Origin: Achatina immaculata
Taxonomy: Eukaryota > Mollusca > Gastropoda > Stylommatophora > Achatinidae
Assembly (NCBI GenBank): GCA_009760885.1
Contig: CM019708.1
Location: 18,347,189-18,411,188, forward strand
DNA length: 64,000 nucleotides
Reading direction: 5' to 3'
Every line of letters starts with the position of its first letter. Position 1 is the first letter of the stretch. Shown piece by piece: positions 58,601 to 64,000 of this stretch. Position numbers and translations under genes: made by a program. The notes beneath the pieces are model-generated. The model did not search any database, had not been told where the DNA came from, and saw nothing but the letters and a program-made list of their open reading frames with translations.

Positions 58601-61600
58601 ATTGCACCATTCTTTCATGTGGTGGTAGTGTTCATCTACTGTACCATTCTTTCAAGTGATGGTAGTGTTCATCTAATGTACTATTCTTTCATGTGGTGGT
58701 AGTGTTCATCTACTGTACCATTCTTTCAAGTTATTGTAGTGTTCATCTACCATACCGTTCTTTCAAGTTGTGGTAATGTTCATCTTCCTTTACCAATCTG
58801 TCAAGTTGTGGTAATGTTCATCTACTGTACCATTATTTCAAGTGGTAGTAATGTTCATCTACTGTATCATTCTTTCAAGTTGTGGTAATGTGCATCCACT
58901 GTACCACTCTTTCAAGTGGTGGTAATGTTCATCTACTGTACAACTCTTTCAAGTGGTAATTTTCATCTAATGTATCACTCTTTCTAGAGGTGATAATGTT
59001 CATATTAAAGAATCCTGCAGTCATTTAATTTCAAACACAAACAACACTATTTTGCAACCACATCTCAACCTACTGTCCCAGACATTCTTTGCAATGATCA
59101 GAAATTAAGAAGTGTAAACTGTACATGTATGTAAATATTTCCTTTTGACATGTATATGGTTACATTAATGATTTTCTTGAATTTCCGTGATATGATTCTC
59201 CTTAAGTGGGTATCTGCTCTATGTGCTTAAAATGGCTGGCATGGAATAGTGTTTATAGAGTGAGTTAATTTTGTGTTATTTTGACACATTCGGAGAGACA
59301 AGAAGTCATCACATGTAACGATAATTTATGTTTTTCTTTATTTCGTTGTCCTGCATGCTCATGTTAAGTGATGGTAGCGTATATTTCTCGCAGCCACCCA
59401 GAGAGAGAAGATAGCTGCCTACTGTACCACCAACATGCAGTGTTTATTTCATGTATTCTTAGTATTTGGTCGTTGCATACAGCTCGCCTTTTCATTTATT
59501 ATCTATCTGTGTGTTTCTGTCTCGGGCGAGGGAAAGTTGTTTTGTCGTCTGTTCCTGATATCAGTTAACTTTGCATTCTAAAATATCTGAAGCACATTGT
59601 TTAAGCTGTTGCTTTAAGTGTTGTTGTTAAGTGTTTGAAGGAAGATAATGATGAGTTGCAGGCAAAGAACGGGGTCGGTTAAGTTACAAACCTGAGTTAG
59701 TGGCGGCTAAATCTAACAGAATGCGGGGAGGTAGCTGAACTTTTGATCAGAGGATTCTGATGATGGCTCCACCACAAGGGAGACTCCGCACTAAATAAAC
59801 AAACAGCAAAGTTTTTACACATTCCCCTTTATTTTCTTGTACCACTTTCACTCTCTTTCCACTGCTTTATAAATGTATTTTTATTTTTATTCCTATAAAT
59901 GTTATTTATAACAGAAAAAATAAGACGTTTAAGGGCGTGCATCTTTTCCCGTCGCAGCATATGCGACACTTAACAGAACAGCTGAGAAATACATACATGC
60001 CTGTGAATGTAACTGTCACAGAAGAGTATTTAAAATATCATGGAGACATAAAAAAATAACAAATATATCCATACTACAAGAACTTAATATTGAAGAAGAC
60101 TGGCTAGTAAGAAAGATTAAACAGAGAAAACTTAAATATTTCGGATATATTAAACGTCATCTTACTAGAACAAACCAGGCTTTTGCAATGCTACAGAATA
60201 TATGGAAATCAAATAAACTAAGCATAAATATGAAAATCAGGATATTTGAGAGTAATGTTCTAAGTGTACTACTCTATGGAAGTGAATGCTGGAAAATCAC
60301 CAAAACCATAGAAAACAAGTTAAATTCTTTCCAGACTAAATGTTTACGTAGAATTAAAAAACTATTTTGGCCAAACACCATAAGAAATAACATCTTATTG
60401 GCAGAAATGCAGATGAAACCACTGACAACAATTATTGAGGAAAGACGCTGGCGATGGTTGGGACATGTGCTCCGAATGACTGACAACTCACTACCAAAAA
60501 TAGCACTAAGATGGACACCACAGGGGAGCAGAAGTAAGGGTAGACCAAAAGAGACATGGAGAAGAACAACAGAAAGGATGTTGAGCAATAGAGGACTCAC
60601 CTGGGCAAGAGCAGAAAAAAAGGCGAAGGACAGGCATTTGTGGAAAACCCTTGCAGAAGCCCCATGTGCCCTATGCACTTAAGGTTCAGAGAGAGAGAGA
60701 GAGATTAAACGTCATGATACGTTACATTAGACAGTTGTGGAAGGGGACATAATGGGAAAAACAAAGAGAGGAAGACCAAGGCGAAGATGGCTGCAAGACA
60801 TCGTTGATGATCTGCAAATGGACGCACCAGCAGCAGGACATCTTGCTTAAAACTCAGAGGCCTGCAGGACAGCTGTTAGGGAGGCAAAGAATGTATAAAA
60901 TCGGAAAAAAGTAGGAGCAGCTTTATTACTTAACGATTACAAAGTTGTGACGTTTCGGCGTGAGCCTTAATCATACAAAAACATACAGGACGAAGAAATA
61001 GGGAGAGGAGATAAAGTATAGATTTACATGAATACTGTTTAAAAAAAAATTTTTTTTAAAGGAGTACTTAGCTGTAAATTGCAAGTTGTGGCTTGTCCGG
61101 CGGTGTGTGTCAGGAATGGATCTGGCAGGACGTGGAAATTGTTTAAATACCTACCAGATCCATTCCTGACACACACCGCCGGACAAGCCACAACTTGCAA
61201 TTTACAGCTAAGTACTCCTTTAAAAAAAAATTTTTTTAAAACAGTATTCATGTAAATCTATACTTTATCTCCTCTCTCTATTTCTTTGTCCTGTATGTTT
61301 TTGTATGATTAAGGCTCACGCCGAAACGTCACAACTTTGTAATCGTTAAGTAATAAAGCTGCTCCTACTTTTTCCGATTTTATACATTCTAGTATCACAG
61401 CTTTACTGCAGTGTTTAGTGTATAGTTGTATACTTATACACCAATTATTGTGTTAGGGAGGCAAAGTTCTGCAAGAGACATGCAAATGACTGAGAAGTAT
61501 TATTACTGTTATTTGGAAATCCTTCCTTCCTTTTAGTTTGTAACCGAAATGCACTGCGACGTCTGTCAAGAGTGTCACTCTGTATCCTGCCGAGGTTTTT

Positions 61601-61925
61601 TTGTTGTTACGGCCCCTTGTCCATTTGAACGAAGCAATTTCATTAGTTTAATCACACGTTCGCTCAACAGTCCTTTAATTATACTCTTAACGAACAAACC
61701 GTTACTATTAACCCGTTCTAAATAGTCGATACTTCTTAAAAAAACTGGAAACATATTTTATTTCACAGAATCAAGCCCTGTATTTTATAGTTATAAAGAA
61801 GAACCCTACAAGCGGAGACGCAGGAACTTACACCTGCGAGGCGAGTTCGACAAGAACATTCAACAACAGCGAGGAGACAGTGAGCATTCAGAAAATAGTC
61901 AATGTTACAGCTTCTGGTATGTATG

Positions 61926-61956
<31 letters not shown>

Positions 61957-64000
61957 TTTGTCTTGTATGTAATTTGTCTTGCATGTAATTTCTCTTGTGT
62001 GTTTTTATTTTATGTTACTTGTCTTGTGAACGAAAGTCGCTGGTATGTATGTATGTTATTTTTCTTGTGAATGAAATTCGTTTATGGTGATCTGTTGCTT
62101 ACGTGTGTACGTTTACTTTTTTTTTTAAACAGTAAAAATATCATGAGTAGCCTCAGTGACTAAAAATATTCATAAAGAATAAAACGTCACTAGGAGGGGC
62201 AAGGTAAGAAATGACGATATAAGACAGATGGTTGGAACTACTTCATCCCTACAATAGACGTATATGAGAGAAAGAGCTCGGGAAGAGATGGATAGATGCA
62301 GTTATAGAAACACTCACTAATTATGGCATGGACATCCCTGAGGCTACTCAAGTAACACAAAATACCAACTGCTTCTCCCCTCGACATCTCACGGTACAAG
62401 AGGAAGGATAAAGTAAAGTAAGTAAAAATATTCGTGTCTGACTGTCATATCTGCAATCCCAGTTTCCTGACTGCCATACCTGTAATCCCAGTTTCCTGCT
62501 GGTGTCATGGATATAAACTTTGACTCAGTGCCAATATCAATCTGACAATTATTAAACTAATAATTTTGTTAACTGTTTAGCTACCAAATAAAATTGTAAG
62601 AACCACAGAAAAAAAACGAATAACAAAACACATTTCGTTTTACCAAGATATAACTAGATATATATAGGAGTAGTTAGATTATATATTAGTTCAAGGCTTG
62701 AATCCACAGAGCAAAGAACAAAGCCACATAGACACAGATTTGGTATTTCTTGTGTAATGTTTACAAGACGATTTAAGTGATGCATGATAATAAAAGTGTT
62801 CAGATCCCGATAATGAGAATGAGAAAAAATTAACATCCTTATGCTATGTTGCCATCGATGCTGACTGAGAAAATAAAAGGAAACATCGAAGAATAATGAG
62901 TGCACTTTAACCATAAAAGTGCCATATGAAGAAAATATTTCGAGAAATTTATATTTTCTTTAAATGTCATCATCGATTTCAGAGAGAAGGATGAAAAAAG
63001 CAATACAGTGTTCATAGCTTTCACATAGAACCATCAGTCAGAAACAAATGATTGAAGAATTATCTACTAACAACATATTCTAGTAACTTATTCATTCATT
63101 CAAATGGTGTGATCATTACTGAACGTTGCCATGTAGATAAGCCGATTTGAAGATGTCAAGTCGACGAGCCTGGGTGCCTTCTTTCATGAGTGTGGTGTTT
63201 TGAGTCTCAGTGATGTCAGCACCGCCTCTTTGATCGCCCCACCTCTTGTTTCTCATGAACTGTAACTTCGATTATTCTTTTCTGCAGGTCATCGTATCAA
63301 TAAACTTGATCAAAGAAAGATAACTCGCTTTTTTCCTAGAAGTGGGCAGTCAGTTTTTTCTACATGTTTCTCCTAAGATGCCTTAATTGCCTTTTTTTGG
63401 CAGTCAGTTTTCTTCTACATCTGTTTCTCCTTAGATGCCTTAATTGCCTCTCTTATCTTTACCAAGATGCTGCGCAAGTGCCAGGGTCAGCTTACAGCTT
63501 TCCTGCCTGGAAGTGAGAATATATAGTAACCAAGTACTTTTAATTTAAAATATTATCCTGGCGCCTTTCACTTTGTTCTTTATTTCCGATAACTGTTCTG
63601 ATATTGTTATCAGTTTACTTTTAACCTAAGACGACTTCTTACACAGTTAATTCTGTATTTTTTCGTGTGTTTGTGCGTGAGAAACGCACAGCTAAAACCT
63701 TACAGGACACAAAAAAAGATGAGAGAATAATCTTTTTTTTTTCTTTCTCCAAATGTGTCCTCAGCGCCCACCACGCAGGAGCTGTATGACAAGAGTGCCG
63801 CATACGAGAACATACAACGTAATATGTTTACGTTTTCTTTATTTATCTTTCTTTAATAAACATCACGGGTTTTTTTTTAATTGAACGTACTGACGTAATC
63901 ACCAGGTAAGCATAAGCGAGTATGGATGACACTCCTCGACACAGACGGGGCGTACTTCAGTTATGACAAAGCGTCAAACAGAAAAACCAGCGGTACTTGG
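46709..64000 (+). CDS. Secreted two-Ig-domain protein, FREP/VIgL-like, nine exons, 3' end outside window
   Basis: Nine exons join with consistent phase (intron phases 1,2,0,1,0,0,1,1) to give 314 residues, running off the window. Residues 1-14 are a signal-peptide core (MVKSLLLVALLATL). Ig domain 1, about 16-133: FNITC (Cys34), a Ser/Gly/Asn-rich middle exon, then GRYICTLYG (Cys110). Ig domain 2, about 134-264: LVVEC (Cys158), VLVELFHHRDG, then SGDAGTYTC (Cys238). N-glycosylation motifs: NIT, NGT, NAS, NNS, NVT. The two domains align with each other around LYQPVLVELFHHR and IRYPLSIVITR. Each domain is a class 1-1 module, the classic exon-shuffling form. Paired divergent Ig domains after a signal peptide fit gastropod FREP/CREP/GREP-type (VIgL) immune proteins; the lectin domain that would confirm this is not in view. 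Alternative: another secreted or membrane IgSF protein. The ATG has A at -3 and G at +4. Confidence 0.85.
47448..47565 (+). CDS. Ig gene exon 2: first half of Ig domain 1
   Basis: Acceptor AAAATTTAG|CA at 47447/47448, donor ACCAG|GTATTT after 47565 (phase 2). It encodes ANGELIFVQNLYSGYF, then NITC (Cys34) and ends LSIVIT. An upstream AG at 47424 would bring an in-frame stop, which decides the acceptor. Confidence 0.82.
47564..47869 (+). other. Open read-through from exon 2 into intron 2, with hydrophobic segment
   Basis: If intron 2 is not removed, the exon 2 frame stays open for about 101 more codons to a TAA ending at 47869. It includes the strongly hydrophobic LILIFYFFCSIISYYLLF followed by the basic KVVKNKDKYR, the look of a stop-transfer membrane helix. 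No poly(A) signal was identified close by, so an intron-retained membrane isoform is only a possibility. Confidence 0.3.
48040..48445. repeat. Irregular GACATA/TAGA-rich repeat in intron 2
   Basis: Loose repetition of GACATA, TAGACA and AGAGACA over about 400 bp. Long minus-strand frames over it (up to 148 codons, Tyr/Leu/Cys/Ser-rich) are repeat translations. Confidence 0.75.
48500..48605 (+). CDS. Ig gene exon 3: Ser/Gly/Asn-rich middle of Ig domain 1
   Basis: The acceptor follows a long pyrimidine tract made mostly of C (CCCAACAAG|G); donor CACTT|GTAAGT (phase 0). It encodes 36 residues starting RLEESNGTSTASEG and ending GDMQDYSL, low in hydrophobic residues, with an NGT site. It corresponds to the middle strands or loop of the domain. 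Confidence 0.75.
48916..48945. repeat. (TA)n microsatellite in intron 3
   Basis: A TA run of about 28 bp. Confidence 0.9.
49038..49733 (-). mobile_element. LINE family A, 3' portion, in intron 3, antisense to the Ig gene
   Basis: An unbroken minus frame of 224 codons (49056-49730): MTTDKTDKATEICISGEK, FEYLGSLLTNNGDT, REIKRRTSIALQKVKQ, YACETWTLNKTAEKH, RRVLQISWTQKRT, GWLVKRIKERKLKYFGH, GKRKRGRPRRRWLQDIV and SAVWEAKFRKGQAKE. It covers the RT thumb and C-terminus without the catalytic box. Tail (AATG)n at 49042-49060. The open frame suggests a fairly young copy, 5'-truncated at about 49733, only 60 bp upstream of exon 4. Confidence 0.92.
49793..49925 (+). CDS. Ig gene exon 4: second half of Ig domain 1
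   Basis: Acceptor CCATTTCAG|AAT, donor CAGAAG|GTAAGT (strong consensus, phase 1). It encodes NPYVTIVWTESS, GRYICTLYGL (Cys110, the F-strand Y-x-C motif) and ELIVRAE. Confidence 0.9.
50690..51150. repeat. ~45-bp minisatellite in intron 4, left part
   Basis: About ten units of GAGAAAACTTCACAGATGAT, AATTTATTACAAG and TATTAAAGTATATAA, of about 40-48 bp. The array is split by a LINE B and continues at 54010-54200. Confidence 0.9.
51155..54005 (-). mobile_element. LINE family B, long copy in intron 4, antisense to the Ig gene
   Basis: About 2.85 kb on the minus strand. An endonuclease frame of 304 codons (53031-53945) has IIQCYAPTNDADDE, NAMGDFNAKVWKG, QIDHFCIRKQ and INSDHNLCIGKIK. The RT follows in frames 52444-52713 (NNKAAGEDEITLEML), 52002-52472 (EEQAGFRKWRSFLDQIF, FKKAFDSIHRDSLWK, GVKQGCILSPLLF) and 51844-52041 (LDFADDIIFI, catalytic FADD present). 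The C-terminus at 51192-51443 has KRGRPCETLKRTLLREAK and ends NWRTTLRAVCDV, then a TATAA/GATATAA-type tail. The first endonuclease motif (WNVRT) is missing, so it is 5'-truncated at about 54005; frameshifts separate the pieces. Confidence 0.92.
54010..54200. repeat. ~45-bp minisatellite in intron 4, right part
   Basis: Four further units of the 50690-51150 array (TTATTACAAGTATTAAA, GAGAAAACTTCACAGAT) resume directly at the 5' end of LINE B. Confidence 0.9.
54323..55447 (+). mobile_element. mariner transposon, internally deleted, in intron 4
   Basis: Inverted ends: GGTCCGACAATTAAGTAATG from 54332, and on the opposite strand of the right end GGTCCGAAAATTAAGTAATG ending at about 55447. A TA flanks each side (54321-54322 and 55448-55449), the standard mariner target. 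Length ~1.1 kb against the usual ~1.3 kb. Confidence 0.9.
54526..55370 (+). pseudogene. mariner transposase relic (SETMAR-type)
   Basis: From ATG 54526: KANIKSCLKLGKSAIETVEL-like N-terminus, LTVRMMADEFGVNRETIRKI (HTH), LVEDLGNKKVACRF, then IVTEDEI followed by a stop where relatives have Trp. The first catalytic Asp (TEDE) is present. After KTMLMCLYDSKGAIYKV the frame runs directly into EYLAQKQVCVLSHRPYSPDL, losing about 30-40 residues that include the second catalytic Asp (HDNAP block in relatives). The third Asp (SPDLSPC) and the end KLALKGGFFDD … INAQGAYFE remain. A second deletion removes the RPG-type linker near 54700. Inactive. Confidence 0.9.
55660..55695. repeat. (CT)n microsatellite in intron 4
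   Basis: Short CT run. Confidence 0.9.
55886..55995 (+). CDS. Ig gene exon 5: first strands of Ig domain 2
   Basis: Acceptor TTATTGCAG|AA, donor ATCAG|GTATAT (phase 0). It encodes ELDPIINASPQHILDGL, then PNLVVEC (Cys158) and ends LHNLYQ. The pattern of a Pro/Asp-Gly turn before L-x-V-x-C resembles the start of FREP Ig domains. Confidence 0.88.
56087..57922 (-). mobile_element. LINE family A, 1.8-kb copy in intron 5, antisense to the Ig gene
   Basis: Minus strand, 5'-truncated at about 57922 in the linker before the RT. Recognisable pieces: RRNIRKNKKQHIQDCCERIE (57604-57825); ATIEEVLWAVMNLKKGKSP and IWHSGIWPKEWKGTVFIPL with KKGNLKLCTNYRTVALI (57215-57577), the RT fingers; the catalytic box at about 56860 reads RHADD (His in place of Tyr); then the thumb and C-terminus to 56100, all with frameshifts. 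About 120 bp between fingers and palm is missing near 57020 relative to the 42-45 kb copy. Tail AATGAATGGATG-like at 56087-56100. Confidence 0.9.
58182..58316 (+). CDS. Ig gene exon 6: middle of Ig domain 2
   Basis: Acceptor TATTTTCAG|CCT, donor TACG|GTCTGT (phase 0, weaker donor). It encodes PVLVELFHHRDGARQLIAS, then INNIYDIVTTTEDDWG and ends SIYFYT. The ELFHHRDGARQLIAS stretch parallels the L-x-x-x-x-D/S-x-x-x-x-L-A-S pattern known in FREP Ig domains. Confidence 0.85.
58430..58998. repeat. ~37-bp minisatellite in intron 6
   Basis: About fifteen units of TTCATCTACTGTACCATTC, TTTCAAGTGGTGGTAATG, with base variation. It begins about 110 bp after exon 6. Confidence 0.92.
59000..59920. other. 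Intron 6 stretch without a recognised element
   Basis: No transposon protein or exon is recognised. A 66-codon frame at 59368-59568 has no splice support. Confidence 0.4.
59925..60160 (+). mobile_element. LINE family A, first segment of an interrupted copy (intron 6)
   Basis: Plus-strand family A: GCATCTTTTCCC…CACTTAAC, corresponding to the PIATYACETWTLN region with a small deletion, then TAEKYIHACECNCHRR, ISILQELNIEED and KLKYFGYIKRH. It breaks at 60160 and resumes at 60704. Confidence 0.88.
60161..60703 (+). mobile_element. LINE family C, 5'-truncated, inserted in LINE A
   Basis: A 543-bp insertion flanked by the 12-bp target-site duplication ATTAAACGTCAT (60149-60160 and 60704-60715). 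The + frame 60188-60682 (164 codons) is intact over the thumb and C-terminus: MLQNIWKSNKLSINMKIRIF, LLYGSECWKITKTIENK, KIFWPNT-type block (KLFWPNTIRNN), RRWRWLGHVLRMTDN and RSKGRPKETWRRTTERML, ending EAPCALCT-stop. The tail is (GA)n. It is nearly identical in protein to the C-terminus at 18.2-18.5 kb, so the two copies are close relatives. Confidence 0.93.
60704..60889 (+). mobile_element. LINE family A, second segment
   Basis: Resumes at the duplicated ATTAAACGTCAT and reads GKTKRGRPRRRWLQDIVDDL and the LTENREAY-like end, to the duplicated TGTTAGGGAGGCAAAG at 60874-60889, where the hairpin element starts. Confidence 0.88.
60890..61450. mobile_element. Hairpin (foldback) element with ~240-bp inverted arms; possible Penelope-like origin
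   Basis: It is flanked by a 16-bp target-site duplication, TGTTAGGGAGGCAAAG (60874-60889 and 61451-61466). The arms are about 60888-61129 and 61150-61390, almost perfectly complementary, with a ~20-nt loop. About 60 bp of non-palindromic sequence follows the right arm. Each arm carries ATGATTAAGGCTCACGCC then GAAACGTC (+ strand 61305-61330; minus strand in the left arm). This resembles a degenerate hammerhead core (CUGANGA, stem II GGC/GCC, GAAAC), a motif known from terminal regions of Penelope-like elements and retrozymes. AATAAA lies at 61352-61357. The long duplication fits target-primed insertion. No protein is encoded. Confidence 0.75.
61467..61492 (+). mobile_element. LINE family A, terminal segment
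   Basis: Final bases of the interrupted family A copy (TTCTGCAAGAGACATGCAAA, then TGACTGAG tail) after the second copy of the 16-bp duplication. Confidence 0.8.
61769..61916 (+). CDS. Ig gene exon 7: last strands of Ig domain 2
   Basis: Acceptor TTTCACAG|AAT; donor CTTCTG|GTATGT (phase 1), where the donor is the first unit of a (GTAT)n microsatellite. It encodes NQALYFIVIKKN, TSGDAGTYTCEAS (Cys238, the D-x-G-x-Y-x-C Ig signature) and ends KIVNVTAS, with NNS and NVT glycosylation motifs. Confidence 0.92.
61917..61955 (+). repeat. (GTAT)n microsatellite forming the exon 7 splice donor
   Basis: About nine and a half GTAT units begin exactly at the intron 7 donor; every unit reads GTATGT, a usable 5' splice-site hexamer. 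A further GGTATGTATGTATG occurs at about 62041. Confidence 0.93.
62190..62425 (+). mobile_element. Unassigned LINE 3' fragment in intron 7
   Basis: A + frame near 62275-62410 reads KRWIDAVIETLTNYGMDIPE, ATQVTQNTNCFSPR and HLTVQEEG-stop. The Lys-Arg-Trp-x-Asp-Ala-Val block near a stop is the usual LINE C-terminus (GRPRKRW type), with a poorly kept upstream part (about 62190-62270). AAAGTAAAGTAAGTAAA after the stop would be the 3' tail. Family not matched to A-H. Confidence 0.6.
62430..63760. other. Intron 7 stretch without a recognised element
   Basis: No transposon protein recognised. A short local duplication (TGGCAGTCAGTTTTCT, TCTCCTTAGATGCCTTAATT) lies at about 63345-63450. Confidence 0.45.
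63765..63818 (+). CDS. Ig gene exon 8: short linker
   Basis: Acceptor GTGTCCTCAG|CG after a pyrimidine tract; donor ACAAC|GTAATA (phase 1). It encodes 17 full codons, PTTQELYDKSAAYENIQ, a hydrophilic linker after Ig domain 2. Its phase on both sides is 1, so it can be skipped without a frame change. Confidence 0.75.
63906..64000 (+). CDS. Ig gene exon 9 (5' part): unidentified C-terminal region
   Basis: Acceptor AATCACCAG|GT, joined in phase 1 to exon 8. It encodes RKHKRVWMTLLDTDGAYFS, then YDKASNRKTSGTW and continues past the window. I do not recognise the domain: there is no Cys yet, and the pattern of aromatic and Gly/Ser residues does not settle between lectin-type folds and a further Ig domain. 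The exon starts with GTAAGC, itself donor-like. Confidence 0.65.

Noticed and set aside
59368..59568. 66-codon frame in intron 6 as an extra exon of the Ig gene
   Set aside because: No acceptor/donor pair of compatible phase (exons 6 and 7 join phase 0 to 0), and the content is not Ig-like.

Overview
This window reads as nuclear DNA of an invertebrate animal, most likely a mollusc and plausibly a gastropod. It has spliced exons with GT-AG introns, no prokaryotic gene packing, very many micro- and minisatellites, and dense decayed LINE retrotransposons with CFDP2/BovB (RTE)-like endonuclease and reverse transcriptase. The taxon is inferred from these traits and is not proven. | One host gene is well supported. 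From about 46.63 kb to the right edge, on the + strand, nine exons can be joined by splice sites of matching phase: 46709-46751, 47448-47565, 48500-48605, 49793-49925, 55886-55995, 58182-58316, 61769-61916, 63765-63818, and 63906 running off the window. They give 314 residues: a signal peptide, two divergent immunoglobulin domains (Cys34/Cys110 and Cys158/Cys238), a short linker exon and the start of an unidentified C-terminal region. Each Ig domain is bounded by phase-1 introns and split by two internal introns. The layout resembles gastropod FREP/VIgL immune lectins, but the diagnostic lectin domain would lie beyond the window. | The other ~46 kb, and the introns, are mostly repeats. I use working names for LINE families, by 3' tail: A (AATG-like), B (GATATAA-like), C (GA)n, D (ATG)n, E (TGATC)n, F (GAA)n, G (ATGG)n and H (RNase H-bearing). 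Family A is commonest (0.73-1.0, 9.09-10.66, 23.1, 31.1, 38.1, 42.2-45.2, 45.3, 49.0, 56.1 and 59.9-61.5 kb). B lies at 9.5 and 51.2-54.0 kb; C at 18.2-20.3 and 60.2-60.7 kb; F at 3.4-6.0 kb; D at 6.7-7.3 kb; E at 32.8-33.1 kb; G at 40.2 kb; H at 30.2-30.8 and 40.8-41.1 kb. DNA transposon relics are a mariner (54.32-55.45 kb), a Tc1-like element (35.57-36.73 kb) and an IS630/mariner-like element with an HTH domain (14.36-16.59 kb). | Layered insertions can be dated relative to one another: a minisatellite holding a 5'-inverted LINE A that holds LINE B (8.6-10.8 kb), and a LINE A copy split by LINE C and by a ~0.5 kb hairpin element (59.9-61.5 kb). No rRNA, tRNA, CRISPR or bacterial-type feature was recognised.
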